From NCBI RefSeq assembly GCF_000508165.1, contig NZ_AYOZ01000008.1, forward strand, positions 28,986 through 92,985: DNA of 64,000 nucleotides, written 5' to 3'. This document shows positions 1-8,642 of this stretch, one piece after another. Numbering within the stretch: position 1 is the first letter of the stretch; every line of letters begins with the position of its first letter. Under the pieces are notes generated by a model that was given only the letters and a program-made list of their open reading frames with translations, did not search any database and had not been told where the DNA came from. The translations under genes were made by a program, and so were the position numbers. This DNA comes from Marinomonas profundimaris. Its GTDB lineage: Bacteria; Pseudomonadota; Gammaproteobacteria; Pseudomonadales; Marinomonadaceae.

Positions 1-1308
1 GGATCGAGAACCCTTCACTAAAATGGCATGCTTTTTATCAAGTGGACGAACGACGGTCGCCGCTTCTTCATGGGTATCACATATTATCGCGTTACCACCT
101 TCAGCCCTGAAGGCAAAACCAGCCATAGCCGCAATAGGCCCAACACAAATCAAACAGGATATGCCTTTATTCTTCGCATATAACCCTAATCCTCGATGAA
201 TCTCATCACGTTGATCTCCGAGCTCACCCAACGCCCCCAAAACCAACCAGGTTTCTTCGGCAGACTGTATTGCTAAAACATCAATTGCCGCCTCAACAGA
301 CGTTGGGCTGGCATTGTAACAATCATTAATTAATAGAGCTCCATTTTTTGTCCGAAGACGCTCCAATCGCCCAGAAACATGCACTGGCGTCGCCAACTTA
401 CTCACCGCAACCCGAAACTCCACTCCTAAGGCCAACATAGCCAACACAACCGCCATACCATTGGCTATTTGATGCTTGCCCGCCCCCGCAATCAGCACAG
501 GTAAAGCCTCGTCACAAAAATGAAAAATGGCCTTACTGCTTTCCGCTTCCAACTCAACATTTGAAGCACGAAGATCCGCCTGCGAAGAAAAACCAAACGA
601 ATACATTTGCCTACCTTTCGCCAACGAACACCAATAATCAAAATAAGCGTCGTCCGAATTAAGAATCAGTGTCGCATCTAACGCTGCACCAGAAATGAGC
701 TCGCCCTTTTCTTTTGCAATACCTTCAAGACTGCCCAACCCCTCGAAATGACTTCCACTGGCGTTAGTCAAAATAACAACATCAGGTACTGCGATCTTAG
801 CAAGCAACGCTATTTCACCAGAAAAACTGGTTCCCGCTTCAATCACTGCGACATCGTGATGTCCATTCAACTCAAGAAGCGTTTGCGGTAATCCTATTTG
901 ATTATTCAAATTAGCGTGTGTTTTTAACACATTTTTATCCACTAAAGACTGAGCCAACCAATCCTTTACGGTTGTTTTACCATTACTGCCGGTAATACAT
1001 ACAACAGGACCATGAAAAGCCGCCCGAACCAAGTTCGCAATCGCCCCATAAGCCAACCTCGTATCGACCACTTTCACATAAGACGGCAGATCAAGATCTC
1101 TATCAGTCACAACCGCCACTGCACCAGCTTTTATCGCATTCAGTGCATAGTCATGACCATCAAAGCGCTCGCCTTTGAGCGCGACAAAGACACAGCCTTC
1201 AGATATTTTTCGTGTATCCGTCACGACCGAGCTAACCACTTGATCAACACCAATTAATTCACCACCGCAAGCCTGTGCAATATCAGAAAGGGTAAGATTA
1301 ATTAACAT
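1..1308 (-). CDS. murF: UDP-MurNAc-tripeptide--D-Ala-D-Ala ligase MurF, partial
   Basis: The gene runs off the left edge of the window, so its C-terminal end is missing. It starts at an ATG (1306-1308) inside the end of murE, an 11-bp overlap typical of translationally coupled dcw genes. Reading the minus strand gives MLINLTLSDIAQACGG at the start, the Mur ligase ATP loop ITGSNGKTTVKDW near residue 112, and VKGSRS at the truncated end, all typical of MurF. The enzyme adds D-Ala-D-Ala to UDP-MurNAc-tripeptide in the cytoplasm, the last step of the soluble peptidoglycan precursor pathway. Its neighbours, murE and ftsI, support the call. Confidence 0.95.
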   Translation of the reverse strand, partial: MLINLTLSDIAQACGGELIGVDQVVSSVVTDTRKISEGCVFVALKGERFDGHDYALNAIKAGAVAVVTDRDLDLPSYVKVVDTRLAYGAIANLVRAAFHGPVVCITGSNGKTTVKDWLAQSLVDKNVLKTHANLNNQIGLPQTLLELNGHHDVAVIEAGTSFSGEIALLAKIAVPDVVILTNASGSHFEGLGSLEGIAKEKGELISGAALDATLILNSDDAYFDYWCSLAKGRQMYSFGFSSQADLRASNVELEAESSKAIFHFCDEALPVLIAGAGKHQIANGMAVVLAMLALGVEFRVAVSKLATPVHVSGRLERLRTKNGALLINDCYNASPTSVEAAIDVLAIQSAEETWLVLGALGELGDQRDEIHRGLGLYAKNKGISCLICVGPIAAMAGFAFRAEGGNAIICDTHEEAATVVRPLDKKHAILVKGSRS

Positions 1309-2764
1309 AAGCTTTGACTGCCTTTAGTGCTTCTTCTTTATCATCAAAATGATGCTTTACACCTTGTATATCTTGGTAGGATTCATGCCCTTTACCCGCA
1401 ATCAAAATGACATCATTCACACCAGCCGACAACACGGCCTGCTGAATAGCAACGCGGCGATCTGGCTCAAAACTAAAAGACGCTTCATCATTCGTTTCAG
1501 AGAGAGCATCTTTAAAAATCTGCTCGATAGACTCCGTTCGCGGGTTGTCGGATGTCAACCAAACATAATCTGCATTTTGCATCGCCGCCGCCATCATTAA
1601 TGGGCGCTTTCCGCGATCTCTATCACCACCGCATCCAAACACACAAATCAACCGACCTGCCGAATGCTCTTTCAATGCCTGCAAAGCCACATGAAGAGCT
1701 TCTGAAGTATGCGCATAATCCACAACAACAAGCGGCGCATTAGGCTCTTGCACTTTATCCATTCGCCCAGGCGCACCTTGCAAAAAAGATAACCCCTTTA
1801 TTAAAGCAGCTTTATCCGAAGAAATATGCCAAAGACTCGCCAAGGCAGCGAGGGCATTTTGAATATTAAAGCGCCCAAGCAAAGGCAAAAATACAGCCTC
1901 CTCCCCTTCAGGATGACAGACAATAAATCGACAGCCTGCTGGCTCCAGCGTCAAACTTTTAACGTGGAAATCAGCGAGAGAATCCCCCTCACTGTAATAA
2001 ACACAGTTCGCATGCTTTGCTACTTTCGCCATAAAACGTGCGTATTGATCATCCAAACAAAATACCGCATTAGAAACACTTTCAAACGCAAATAATTGCT
2101 GCTTTGCAAGCGCATACGATTCCATATCACCATGGTAATCAAGGTGGTCGCGAGAAAGATTTGAAAACACCGCCGTCTGAAAAGGAACCCCATCAATACG
2201 ACCTTGATCCAATGCATGTGAAGAAGCCTCAAAAGCAACAAGCTCGACCCCCTCACCTGCCATCTTCATCAGCGTTCGATGCAAAGACAGTACATCAGGC
2301 GTCGTTTGTTTTGCCTCTGCCAAGTCATTCAAAGGCCCTATCCCAAACGTCCCAACCAAACCACTACGCAACCCAATCGCTTCAGCCAATTGCGCAATGT
2401 AATAACAGATGGACGATTTACCATTCGTACCTGTCACAGCAACAATGTGTTTTGGCATGCGGCCAAAATAGCCATGCAAACATGCCACTAGCAGTGCCGA
2501 TGGGTTAGCAACAGAAATAAGCGTTATATCATCACGCTTCAAACCCAATCCAGCGGGCACAACAGCGACCTTACAACCCAGTGAAACAACACCATCGAGG
2601 TAATCCCAACCATTTGTTGCGACACCAGGCAACGCAAAGAAAACACAACTTCCGTCAGCCTTTCTACTGTCTGTTTCCACATGGGTATAAATAGCAGAAT
2701 GCGGATTACCCTCTAAAGAATAACCCGCTAAATTAAGTAATTGTTGATGTGTCAATTGAGCCAT
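1298..2764 (-). CDS. murE: UDP-MurNAc-L-Ala-D-Glu--meso-DAP ligase MurE
   Basis: 488 residues, the usual length for MurE. The N-terminal domain binds UDP-MurNAc. The ATP loop VTGTNGKSSICYY is at about residue 110, and the central and C-terminal Mur ligase domains follow. The segment SDNPRTE near residue 408 matches the DNPR motif that selects meso-diaminopimelate as substrate. It adds the third residue of the peptidoglycan stem peptide in the cytoplasm. It abuts ftsI (zero spacing) and overlaps murF, so it belongs to the dcw operon led by mraZ. Confidence 0.97.
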   Translation of the reverse strand: MAQLTHQQLLNLAGYSLEGNPHSAIYTHVETDSRKADGSCVFFALPGVATNGWDYLDGVVSLGCKVAVVPAGLGLKRDDITLISVANPSALLVACLHGYFGRMPKHIVAVTGTNGKSSICYYIAQLAEAIGLRSGLVGTFGIGPLNDLAEAKQTTPDVLSLHRTLMKMAGEGVELVAFEASSHALDQGRIDGVPFQTAVFSNLSRDHLDYHGDMESYALAKQQLFAFESVSNAVFCLDDQYARFMAKVAKHANCVYYSEGDSLADFHVKSLTLEPAGCRFIVCHPEGEEAVFLPLLGRFNIQNALAALASLWHISSDKAALIKGLSFLQGAPGRMDKVQEPNAPLVVVDYAHTSEALHVALQALKEHSAGRLICVFGCGGDRDRGKRPLMMAAAMQNADYVWLTSDNPRTESIEQIFKDALSETNDEASFSFEPDRRVAIQQAVLSAGVNDVILIAGKGHESYQDIQGVKHHFDDKEEALKAVKAYVN

Positions 2765-4528
2765 TTAGCCACCCTGCACCACTTGATAAGGCACTTTCTT
2801 GGTTTCTAATCGAACCTCTCTAAGCCCTTCCGGTAAATCAGGGTAAATATTCAATGTTGTCAACGCACCTTCCATCACACGAGAAAAAACCGGGGCAGCT
2901 ACTTCGCCGCCATAATATTCACGCCCTTTTGGGTCGTTAATCATCACGACCATAGCCAATCTGGGATTAGACGCGGGAGCAACACCCGCAAACAAGGCAA
3001 TGTATTGATCGTATTCATAACCTTTCGAACCAACCTTGTGAACCGTTCCGGTTTTTCCAGCCACTCGATAACCAGGAATTTGCGCCGCCTTACCAGAACC
3101 ACGCAGAACAACACTCTCCATCATCTTCACAACGTCTTTCGCCACTTTTTGAGGAATGACTTGCTTACCGTCAGCAGGCACATCTTGCTTAAAGATGGTA
3201 ACAGGAACTCGATACCCGCCATTAGCCAATGTCATATAAGCCTGCGCCAACTGCAATGTCGACACAGACAAACCATAGCCATACGATAGCGTTGCAATTT
3301 CAGATGGGTGCCACTTTGGGTGAGAGGGTAAAACACCAGAGGCTTCACCAGGGAAACCGATCCCCACTGGCGAACCAATACCAAGCTCATAATCCATATT
3401 CCAAATAGCGTCCTGTGGAAGTGACAACGCAATTTTCGACGCGCCGACGTTGCTGGATTTGATCAATAGTTTTTCGAAATCAATAACGCCATAATTTGCC
3501 GCATCCCGTATAGTGAAGCGACCAAAACGCAAATAACCAGGCGATGTATTGATCGTCGTTTCTGTTGTGTATTGCCCAGACATGAGCGCGGCAGAAATAG
3601 TAAAAGGCTTCATCGTCGAGCCCGGCTCAAACAAGTCAATGACTGCACGATTACGTAGCTCTTCGTATTCCAATTTCGACCGATCATTTGGGTTATAAGA
3701 CGGCTGGTTAACCATGGCCAAAATTTCACCGGTCTTCACATCTAAGATAACCGCAGACGCAGAAGTCGCACGATGCTCAGTAACCGCCGCTTTCAACTCA
3801 CGGTAGGCCAAATACTGCAATCTAAGATCAATACTCAGTTCAATATTTTCACCTGGGTGCTCAGCCTCTTCGACACCAACACCACGAATAATATTACCGG
3901 TAAGATCCTTTACATAGCTGCGGCGACCTGGCTGACCTTCTAACGCTTTATCATACGCCAGTTCAATCCCTTCCTGCCCCTTGTCGTCAATATTGGTAAA
4001 GCCGACAACATGCGACGCCACTTCGGCCGCGGGGTAGAAACGTTTATACTCTTTGGTTTTACTCACACCAACAACATTCGCCGCCATAATGGCATCCGCT
4101 TCATGAGGAGGAATTTGGCGCCTTAAATACATGAAAGAGCGAGTTTTATTGGTCTCAAATTTTTCTTGAAGCCAAGCTCGACCCACACCCATCACTTCCG
4201 CGAGGCGCTTGATTTCTTGTTCTGGGCCAACTTTTAAAGATGGGTCACTTTGCATTTTCCATAATGCTTTGGGATTAGCGATAATGGTCCACGTTGGCGT
4301 ACTAACCGCTAATGGTTCACCACGGCGATCTAGAATCATTCCTCGTGTGGCAGGAATAGCTTCCGTCCTTACCGCCCGGATTTCACCCTGATTCTGTAAA
4401 AATGCCTTATCTACGACCGTTAAATAAAACAGTCGGCCAGCCGCGACAAGAAATAACAGCAAAGCAATGCCGTACACAAATCTAAAGCGCCATTTTCCTG
4501 GGGTGTGGACACTATTTTCAATATTCAT
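2765..4528 (-). CDS. ftsI: Penicillin-binding protein 3, septal transpeptidase FtsI
   Basis: 587 residues. There is a short cytoplasmic N-terminus, one membrane segment at about residues 17-37 (FVYGIALLLFLVAAG), a dimerisation domain, and a class B transpeptidase domain. The catalytic triad motifs are visible: STMK near residue 304, SSN near 358 and KTGT near 492. FtsI cross-links peptidoglycan at the division septum and works with FtsW and the FtsQLB complex. The gene overlaps ftsL by 4 bp (ATGA) and is followed directly by murE. Confidence 0.97.
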   Translation of the reverse strand: MNIENSVHTPGKWRFRFVYGIALLLFLVAAGRLFYLTVVDKAFLQNQGEIRAVRTEAIPATRGMILDRRGEPLAVSTPTWTIIANPKALWKMQSDPSLKVGPEQEIKRLAEVMGVGRAWLQEKFETNKTRSFMYLRRQIPPHEADAIMAANVVGVSKTKEYKRFYPAAEVASHVVGFTNIDDKGQEGIELAYDKALEGQPGRRSYVKDLTGNIIRGVGVEEAEHPGENIELSIDLRLQYLAYRELKAAVTEHRATSASAVILDVKTGEILAMVNQPSYNPNDRSKLEYEELRNRAVIDLFEPGSTMKPFTISAALMSGQYTTETTINTSPGYLRFGRFTIRDAANYGVIDFEKLLIKSSNVGASKIALSLPQDAIWNMDYELGIGSPVGIGFPGEASGVLPSHPKWHPSEIATLSYGYGLSVSTLQLAQAYMTLANGGYRVPVTIFKQDVPADGKQVIPQKVAKDVVKMMESVVLRGSGKAAQIPGYRVAGKTGTVHKVGSKGYEYDQYIALFAGVAPASNPRLAMVVMINDPKGREYYGGEVAAPVFSRVMEGALTTLNIYPDLPEGLREVRLETKKVPYQVVQGG

Positions 4529-4803
4529 GGCTTCACTATTATTAATTCATCCTGAGAAGGTGAGTGCATTTTTAAATCCCTAATTGCCGCTTGCTCTAAG
4601 CGACCAGGCTGAGTGAGTGCGCTTTGCTCTAAAAGCAACTGCCCCCACTTCACCTCATAAGCCACTTCGTCTTGCTTCAACGTTTGAAGGTAAGAGAAGT
4701 CATTTCTAAAATCGTAGACCTGAATAACGACCGCAATCGACACCGCCGCCAGCACTAAAACACCGGCAGTAAATTTCAATGGTGAAAAGTTCACCTTAAT
4801 CAC
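4525..4803 (-). CDS. ftsL: Cell division protein FtsL
   Basis: 92 residues, a small bitopic membrane protein. A short cytoplasmic tail is followed by a hydrophobic segment at about residues 10-28 (FTAGVLVLAAVSIAVVIQV), then a periplasmic part that should form the coiled coil used in the FtsQLB complex. FtsL sequences diverge widely, so position carries much of the call: it sits between rsmH and ftsI, overlapping rsmH by 8 bp and ftsI by 4 bp, exactly as in other gammaproteobacterial dcw clusters. Confidence 0.93.
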   Translation of the reverse strand: MIKVNFSPLKFTAGVLVLAAVSIAVVIQVYDFRNDFSYLQTLKQDEVAYEVKWGQLLLEQSALTQPGRLEQAAIRDLKMHSPSQDELIIVKP

Positions 4804-5734
4804 TTACTCGCTCCAGAACGCGCAATACAGCACTACGAGACCGAACATTCTCACTCACTTCTAATTGAGATGGTTTGATCGCTTTTCCGATAGTCTTAAA
4901 TTTAATATCAAGATGCGCATTACGAATTGGCAAATGTCTTGGCAACTCTGGCCCTTTTGCTTTTAACTTCATGAAGCGCTTAACAATTCGATCTTCTAAA
5001 GAGTGAAAACTGATAACCGCCAGTCGACCACCAACTTTCAAAGCATCTGCCGCCGCATCAAGACCCACTTCCAAATCGCCCAACTCGTTGTTGATATGAA
5101 TCCGAATCCCTTGAAAAGCCCGCGTCGCAGGGTTTTTTCCTTTTTCCCAAGCAGGGTTTGCCTCTGCAACAATTTTTGAAAGCTGAAGCGTCGTTAAAAT
5201 TGGCGTGTGTGAACGGTACTCACAAATGGCTTTTGCAATACGACGAGAGAATCGCTCTTCACCATATTGATACATCACATCCGCCATATCCTTTTCACTC
5301 ACTGTAGCAACCCACTGAGCGGCGCTAATGCCTTTATCCGGATTCATTCTCATATCCAGAGGGCCATCGTTCATGAAGCTAAAACCTCGTTCAGCATCAT
5401 CAATCTGAGGCGACGACACACCCAAATCCATCATTACGCCATCAACTTTACCCACGCCAAACACGTCTAAAATATGCTCAGCCATGTTCGCAAAGCTGTC
5501 TTGAACAATCGAAAATCGTGTATCTTCTTTTTGCAATAGCTCGCCGTGACGTATCGCAACAGGGTCTTTATCAAAACCGAGTAATCGACCATTTTCCAAT
5601 CGATTTAAAACCAAACGGGTATGCCCACCGCGACCAAAAGTACCGTCTACATAAAGACCATCTTTATTGGTCACTAGCATATCGACGGACTCATCGAGCA
5701 TGACGCTTATGTGTTCTGCCATCGTCTTTGTCAT
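4796..5734 (-). CDS. rsmH: 16S rRNA m4C1402 methyltransferase RsmH (MraW)
   Basis: 312 residues. The motif HISVMLDESVDML at the N-terminus and DGTFGRGGHTRL near residue 30 (the S-adenosylmethionine loop) are hallmarks of RsmH. MMDLGVSSPQID and VISFHSLEDRIVKRF are further family signatures. It methylates N4 of C1402 in the 16S rRNA decoding centre. Its start overlaps the mraZ stop by 4 bp, and it leads directly into ftsL. A second ATG four codons in (MAEHIS, position 5722) is also possible as the start. Confidence 0.97.
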   Translation of the reverse strand: MTKTMAEHISVMLDESVDMLVTNKDGLYVDGTFGRGGHTRLVLNRLENGRLLGFDKDPVAIRHGELLQKEDTRFSIVQDSFANMAEHILDVFGVGKVDGVMMDLGVSSPQIDDAERGFSFMNDGPLDMRMNPDKGISAAQWVATVSEKDMADVMYQYGEERFSRRIAKAICEYRSHTPILTTLQLSKIVAEANPAWEKGKNPATRAFQGIRIHINNELGDLEVGLDAAADALKVGGRLAVISFHSLEDRIVKRFMKLKAKGPELPRHLPIRNAHLDIKFKTIGKAIKPSQLEVSENVRSRSAVLRVLERVSD

Positions 5735-6192
5735 AAGGAAATATCCATCATGGTTTCAGTTTGTAAGTCCTCAAGCGCATCTTGGGACAAATAATCTTCG
5801 CGTTGTGCTTCCCACTCCTCTTGGCTCCAAATTTCTAATTTTTTACCCTGGCCGAGGATGGTCAATTTTTTATCTAGCCGAGCAAATTCTCGAAGCGGAG
5901 CAGGCAATAAGATTCGACCCGCTTTATCTACTTCTAAATCAGTCGCGTGACCGACCAACAAACGCTGAAGACGTCTAGCCTGCGGCTGGAAGGTGGGTAA
6001 TTTGTCTAATTTTTGCTGAATCAATTCCCATTCAGATAAGGGGTACAACAGCAAACATCGCGAAACAGGATCGATCGTGACAACAACCCCATCTTCATCG
6101 TATTGAGCAAGATCATCGCGCAAGCGTGCAGGGAGCGACATTCGCCCCTTCACATCTACGCTGACTTGATGAATCCCTCTAAACACGCCCAT
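5731..6192 (-). CDS. mraZ: Transcriptional regulator MraZ
   Basis: About 153 residues with the two SpoVT/AbrB-like MraZ repeats (VDVKGRMSLPARL near the start, and VDKAGRILLPAPLREF near residue 90). MraZ forms a ring and represses its own operon by binding spaced TGGG boxes upstream of the gene. An in-frame GTG at 6198 allows two more residues, but I prefer the ATG at 6192 because it gives the family's usual MxVFRG start. The last MraZ box overlaps this start region, which fits autoregulation. It is the first gene of the dcw operon. Confidence 0.95.
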   Translation of the reverse strand: MGVFRGIHQVSVDVKGRMSLPARLRDDLAQYDEDGVVVTIDPVSRCLLLYPLSEWELIQQKLDKLPTFQPQARRLQRLLVGHATDLEVDKAGRILLPAPLREFARLDKKLTILGQGKKLEIWSQEEWEAQREDYLSQDALEDLQTETMMDISL

Positions 6193-6218
6193 ACCCACTT
6201 ATCGACACTTTATCCCAC
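6189..6218 (-). promoter_or_regulatory. MraZ box array upstream of mraZ
   Basis: On the minus strand, three consecutive 10-bp units begin GTGGGA, GTGTCG and GTGGGT. This is the direct-repeat spacing at which MraZ binds TGGG boxes. The middle unit is degenerate. The array runs into the mraZ start codon, so bound MraZ would block both transcription and the ribosome site. Confidence 0.7.
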
Positions 6219-6288
6219 AATTTAACACTTTTTTCCTAAAATAGTAAAAAAATATTAATGAAAGATGAAAATCTTAAAAAACAGATAC

Positions 6289-6313
6289 AAAAAAACCGCT
6301 AAGTTAAGCGGCT
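6289..6313 (-). terminator. Probable ancestral rnpB terminator
   Basis: Read on the minus strand, a CCGCT/AGCGG stem with a 6-nt loop is followed by seven or more T. It lies about 120 nt beyond the 3' end of the displaced rnpB fragment, in the right orientation to end rnpB transcription before the element arrived. The stem is short, so strength is uncertain. The rest of 6219-6434 is AT-rich and shows no other feature; the mraZ promoter should be here. Confidence 0.5.
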
Positions 6314-6434
6314 ATTAGAAAAACAACATAGAAAAAACAAAAAGAACAATGCGATAAAATATTAGGGAGAGAAAAACTCAGAAAAGCACAATAACGATGA
6401 GGGTGCACATTAGGCGCCAAGGAGGAGAAAAAAA

Positions 6435-6609
6435 TGCAAGTTGGCCGATAAGCCGGGTTCTGTCGTGAACAGTCATTCATCTAATACGTACATCACTGCA
6501 CGTCTTTAGCAACCTACCCGAACTCAGCGCGGGTCACGCCAAAGAGTTCCTATTTGGTCTTGCTTCAAGTGGGGTTTACCTTGCCACGAACTGTTACCAG
6601 TCGCGCGGT
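6435..6609 (-). pseudogene. rnpB: Displaced 3' half of RNase P RNA gene (attachment-site duplicate)
   Basis: 175 bp align without gaps to 14811-14985, the 3' half of the contiguous rnpB, with eight mismatches (6476, 6495, 6521, 6524, 6529, 6547, 6550, 6551). The segment carries the conserved end of bacterial RNase P RNA (ACAGAACCCGGCTTATCGG on the minus strand) but has no 5' half, and element sequence follows from 6610. It is the original host 3' end, cut off by integration. The hairpin 6520-6525/6544-6549 pairs perfectly here, unlike in the contiguous gene. Confidence 0.9.
6552..6609. repeat. Attachment core, left copy (58 bp)
   Basis: An exact 58-bp match to 14928-14985. It covers the conserved centre of RNase P RNA (the GGTAACAG and GGTAAACCCCAC elements on the minus strand). 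Sequence diverges completely at 6610 compared with 14986, which marks the end of the shared region. The site of strand exchange should lie inside this block. Confidence 0.9.
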
Positions 6610-6950
6610 TTATCTCAGGGTTTGACCTCATCTTGACCTGACAAAAAGCCAGTATCACCGAGTTACGACTAAGTGCAGTCGTTGAGTGATTGTACCAAAA
6701 GTTGTACCAAGTTCGAACAACTAAAACCCAAAAGCCGACCCTAGAAGGAAACACTTCATCTAAGACCACCAGCCACATTAAGATTTACGCTAAAAAAGCC
6801 TAGTTTTACGACGAAAAGAGACAAAAGTAAGCACTTAGAGTCGGCAGAAACGCTACTTTATGGAGATTTGTACAAAAAGCAGGCAACGCTACGCGAAAAG
6901 TAAAGCGGTTATGGCTAACGAGTCCCTCAGATTTCACGTAGCGACGCGTA
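6591..6950. repeat. Element left end, copy 1 of a diverged long direct repeat
   Basis: This stretch is similar to 8166-8500, with many substitutions and small gaps. Shared blocks include ATCTT-ACCTGACAAAA, CTAAAACCCAAAAGCC, ACACTTCA-CTAAGACCA, ACGCGAAAAGTAA and CCCTCAG-TTTCACGTAG. The similarity begins within the last bases of the attachment core (CTGTTACCAG against CTGTTGCCAG). No convincing gene lies in 6610-7189; an open frame across 6524-6778 runs through the rnpB fragment and is spurious. Confidence 0.7.
6691..6718. promoter_or_regulatory. Arm-type recombinase or regulator site, left end
   Basis: Two TGTACCA copies 12 bp apart (6691 and 6703) are followed by the palindrome GTTCGAAC (6711-6718). 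The same arrangement, also with 12-bp spacing, occurs at the other end of the element at 14734-14763, where it overlaps the integrase start. A nearby GAGTTACGAC (6660-6669) has an inverted counterpart at 14776-14785. Such paired sites at both ends of an integrated element resemble integrase or excisionase arm sites. Confidence 0.55.
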
Positions 6951-7189
6951 TTAATGACTATATAGGAGCGTACCGAAGGAGGCATTTAGATAAGTTAAGT
7001 ACTGATTGAAGTGCTAAGCATTAAGAATGTCTGTAAAAACATTCGCGCTTTTGACGTACAAAGACTGTACGTAGCCATTGCCACACCAATCGCAACAATG
7101 CATCTCACTAGGGGCAAGCCAAAAAATGGTGAAAATCTGTCGACGTTTTAGAATTTGGCAGACAGCCACTTCCCCCCACCCAGTCATGG

Positions 7190-7927
7190 TCATTTTACAA
7201 GATGCATCAGTCTAAGCAGCTCGACTCGAATATCAGTGTAGGTGAAAGTCAAGTTATCGTGCATACGCACAAGCGCATCCATGACATTTTGCCCCTCAAT
7301 CAATCCCGACTGGCATGCTGCAGCTTTCCTAAACACTAAGTCACACGTTCCAAGTTCCTTCGAGGAGCGCCTGTAGGACATATCGTTTTGCAAATGCGAA
7401 GGCAGAGTAAGGCGTATTGGCGAGCGATGCTTAATAACATTAGCTAACTCATGCAGTAACTCATACTCCTTGTTAATGAATTGCGCGTCAGATGTTTTAC
7501 CACGAAACCTCTTAATTAACGCCCTAAGTCGACTGAACTCATGGCCGTCAGCTAACGCACTGAAGTCCGCGTAATACTCCTTCCAACTATAAGAACTAAG
7601 GTCACCATTTTTGGACTTCATTGAAAATCCACGGGAATCCAAACACACCGCAACGCCGTACGGCACACCCTCCATGAGTGAATGCAGGCTAAAAATAAAA
7701 CTGACTACCTCTGCATCCATCGCCACTGAGCTGCCCCAACACAGCTCTCGACGCTTGTTACATGCAAACGCGCGAAACCTATCAAAGTGATAAACTAAAG
7801 CTTCGAGATGCCACAACGTATCGCCTATGTACTCTCTGGCTTCCTCTGGGTTATTTAGAATGCCGAAGACCCCAGCCGCCTCTAGCTCCTCTACTTCAAG
7901 TTTCGGATAAATATTTCTTCCTTCCAT
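7190..7927 (-). CDS. Hypothetical protein with a HEPN-like segment
   Basis: 245 residues, not recognised as a named family. The protein is soluble, with no signal peptide or membrane segment. The segment LLHELANVIKHRSPI (about residues 157-171) resembles the helix with an (N)xxKHR pattern found in some HEPN-type helical proteins, several of which are RNases in defence systems. I regard this as a weak hint only. The gene lies between the two copies of the element's left end (6591-6950 and 8166-8500), away from the replication and recombination genes, so it looks like cargo. No neighbour on the same strand suggests an operon. Confidence 0.6.
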   Translation of the reverse strand: MEGRNIYPKLEVEELEAAGVFGILNNPEEAREYIGDTLWHLEALVYHFDRFRAFACNKRRELCWGSSVAMDAEVVSFIFSLHSLMEGVPYGVAVCLDSRGFSMKSKNGDLSSYSWKEYYADFSALADGHEFSRLRALIKRFRGKTSDAQFINKEYELLHELANVIKHRSPIRLTLPSHLQNDMSYRRSSKELGTCDLVFRKAAACQSGLIEGQNVMDALVRMHDNLTFTYTDIRVELLRLMHLVK

Positions 7928-7960
7928 TCTGCATATATCCTTAATACATAGGAAACGACA

Positions 7961-8077
7961 ATGAACGCACCAGCACCAACACGCATAGCTACGTTAATTC
8001 TAAAGCATCTGGCACTGAGCACCGTGAACACCTCATTAGGGCATGCTCATATGACACAGAGAGAACATATCTCATAA
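7961..8077 (+). CDS. Possible small protein, 38 residues
   Basis: An ATG at 7961 follows AGGAA at a plausible 7-nt distance and opens a 38-codon frame (starting MNAPAPTRIATLILK) that ends at a TAA at 8075-8077. It is divergent from the 245-residue gene, with 33 bp between their starts. There is no recognised domain, and random occurrence is possible. It is listed because start, spacing and length fit a real small gene in an otherwise empty stretch. Confidence 0.3.
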   Translation: MNAPAPTRIATLILKHLALSTVNTSLGHAHMTQREHIS

Positions 8078-8165
8078 GAGTTAACTTAGTCTCAAAAAAG
8101 ACACTATCATCTAAATACCTTGACCCTAATGAGACGCAATGAATAGCTCTCAGGTATTATCTCTA

Positions 8166-8500
8166 GCTGTTGCCAGCCGTATTTACGCAGTGGCTTAACT
8201 TCATCTTTACCTGACAAAAGCTAGTATCAACAAGTTACGAATAAGGTCAGCCTTTCCGTGATTTTTAACTAGTACGAACACCTAAAACCCAAAAGCCAAA
8301 AGCCAAAAGCCAAAAGCCAAAAGCCAAAAGCCAAAAGCCAACGTTAGAAGAAAACACTTCACCTAAGACCAACAACAAAGTATGCGCTAAAAAGACCTAC
8401 TTTTAAGACGATAAGAGAAGAAAGGCAACGCAACGCAACGCGAAAAGTAAGCCTATTAGGACCAGCGACCGCGAGCCCTCAGGTTTCACGTAGCTGCGTA
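8166..8500. repeat. Element left end, copy 2 (with vestigial attachment site)
   Basis: The counterpart of 6591-6950. It begins with CTGTTGCCAG-CG, a decayed match to the rnpB attachment core end, and continues with the same order of blocks as the true left end. The TGTACCA and GTTCGAAC sites of copy 1 are not preserved here. The region 8078-8805 holds no convincing protein gene; an open frame at 8403-8609 on the minus strand lies partly in this repeat and is probably spurious. Confidence 0.6.
8291..8339. repeat. Heptamer microsatellite, seven AAAAGCC units
   Basis: Seven exact tandem copies of AAAAGCC. The corresponding place in the other left-end copy (around 6730) has a single unit, so the array expanded after the duplication. 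Polymerase slippage is the simplest cause. It lies outside any credible gene. Confidence 0.95.
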
Positions 8501-8642
8501 AGCACCACACACTCACAACAACGAGACATTTACCACTTAACCAATAAACCCACACAAAGCCATTAATGCTAGATAACTTGGTTGCTTTACCCCCCCCTAA
8601 AACAACCAAAACAGAACATTATTTGTACGTTTTTTACACTAT

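Noticed and set aside
2104..2508. 134-codon plus-strand frame
   Set aside because: It is a shadow of murE.
6435..6609. A second functional rnpB gene
   Set aside because: Only the 3' half is present and unrelated element sequence replaces the 5' half, with no promoter visible.
6524..6778. 84-codon minus-strand open frame
   Set aside because: It runs through the displaced rnpB fragment and the element's left end, has no ribosome site, and resembles no protein.
8291..8339. Possible CRISPR-like array
   Set aside because: The units are contiguous heptamers without spacers, so this is a microsatellite.
8403..8609. 68-codon minus-strand frame
   Set aside because: It overlaps the left-end repeat, and the matching region of the other copy has no such frame.
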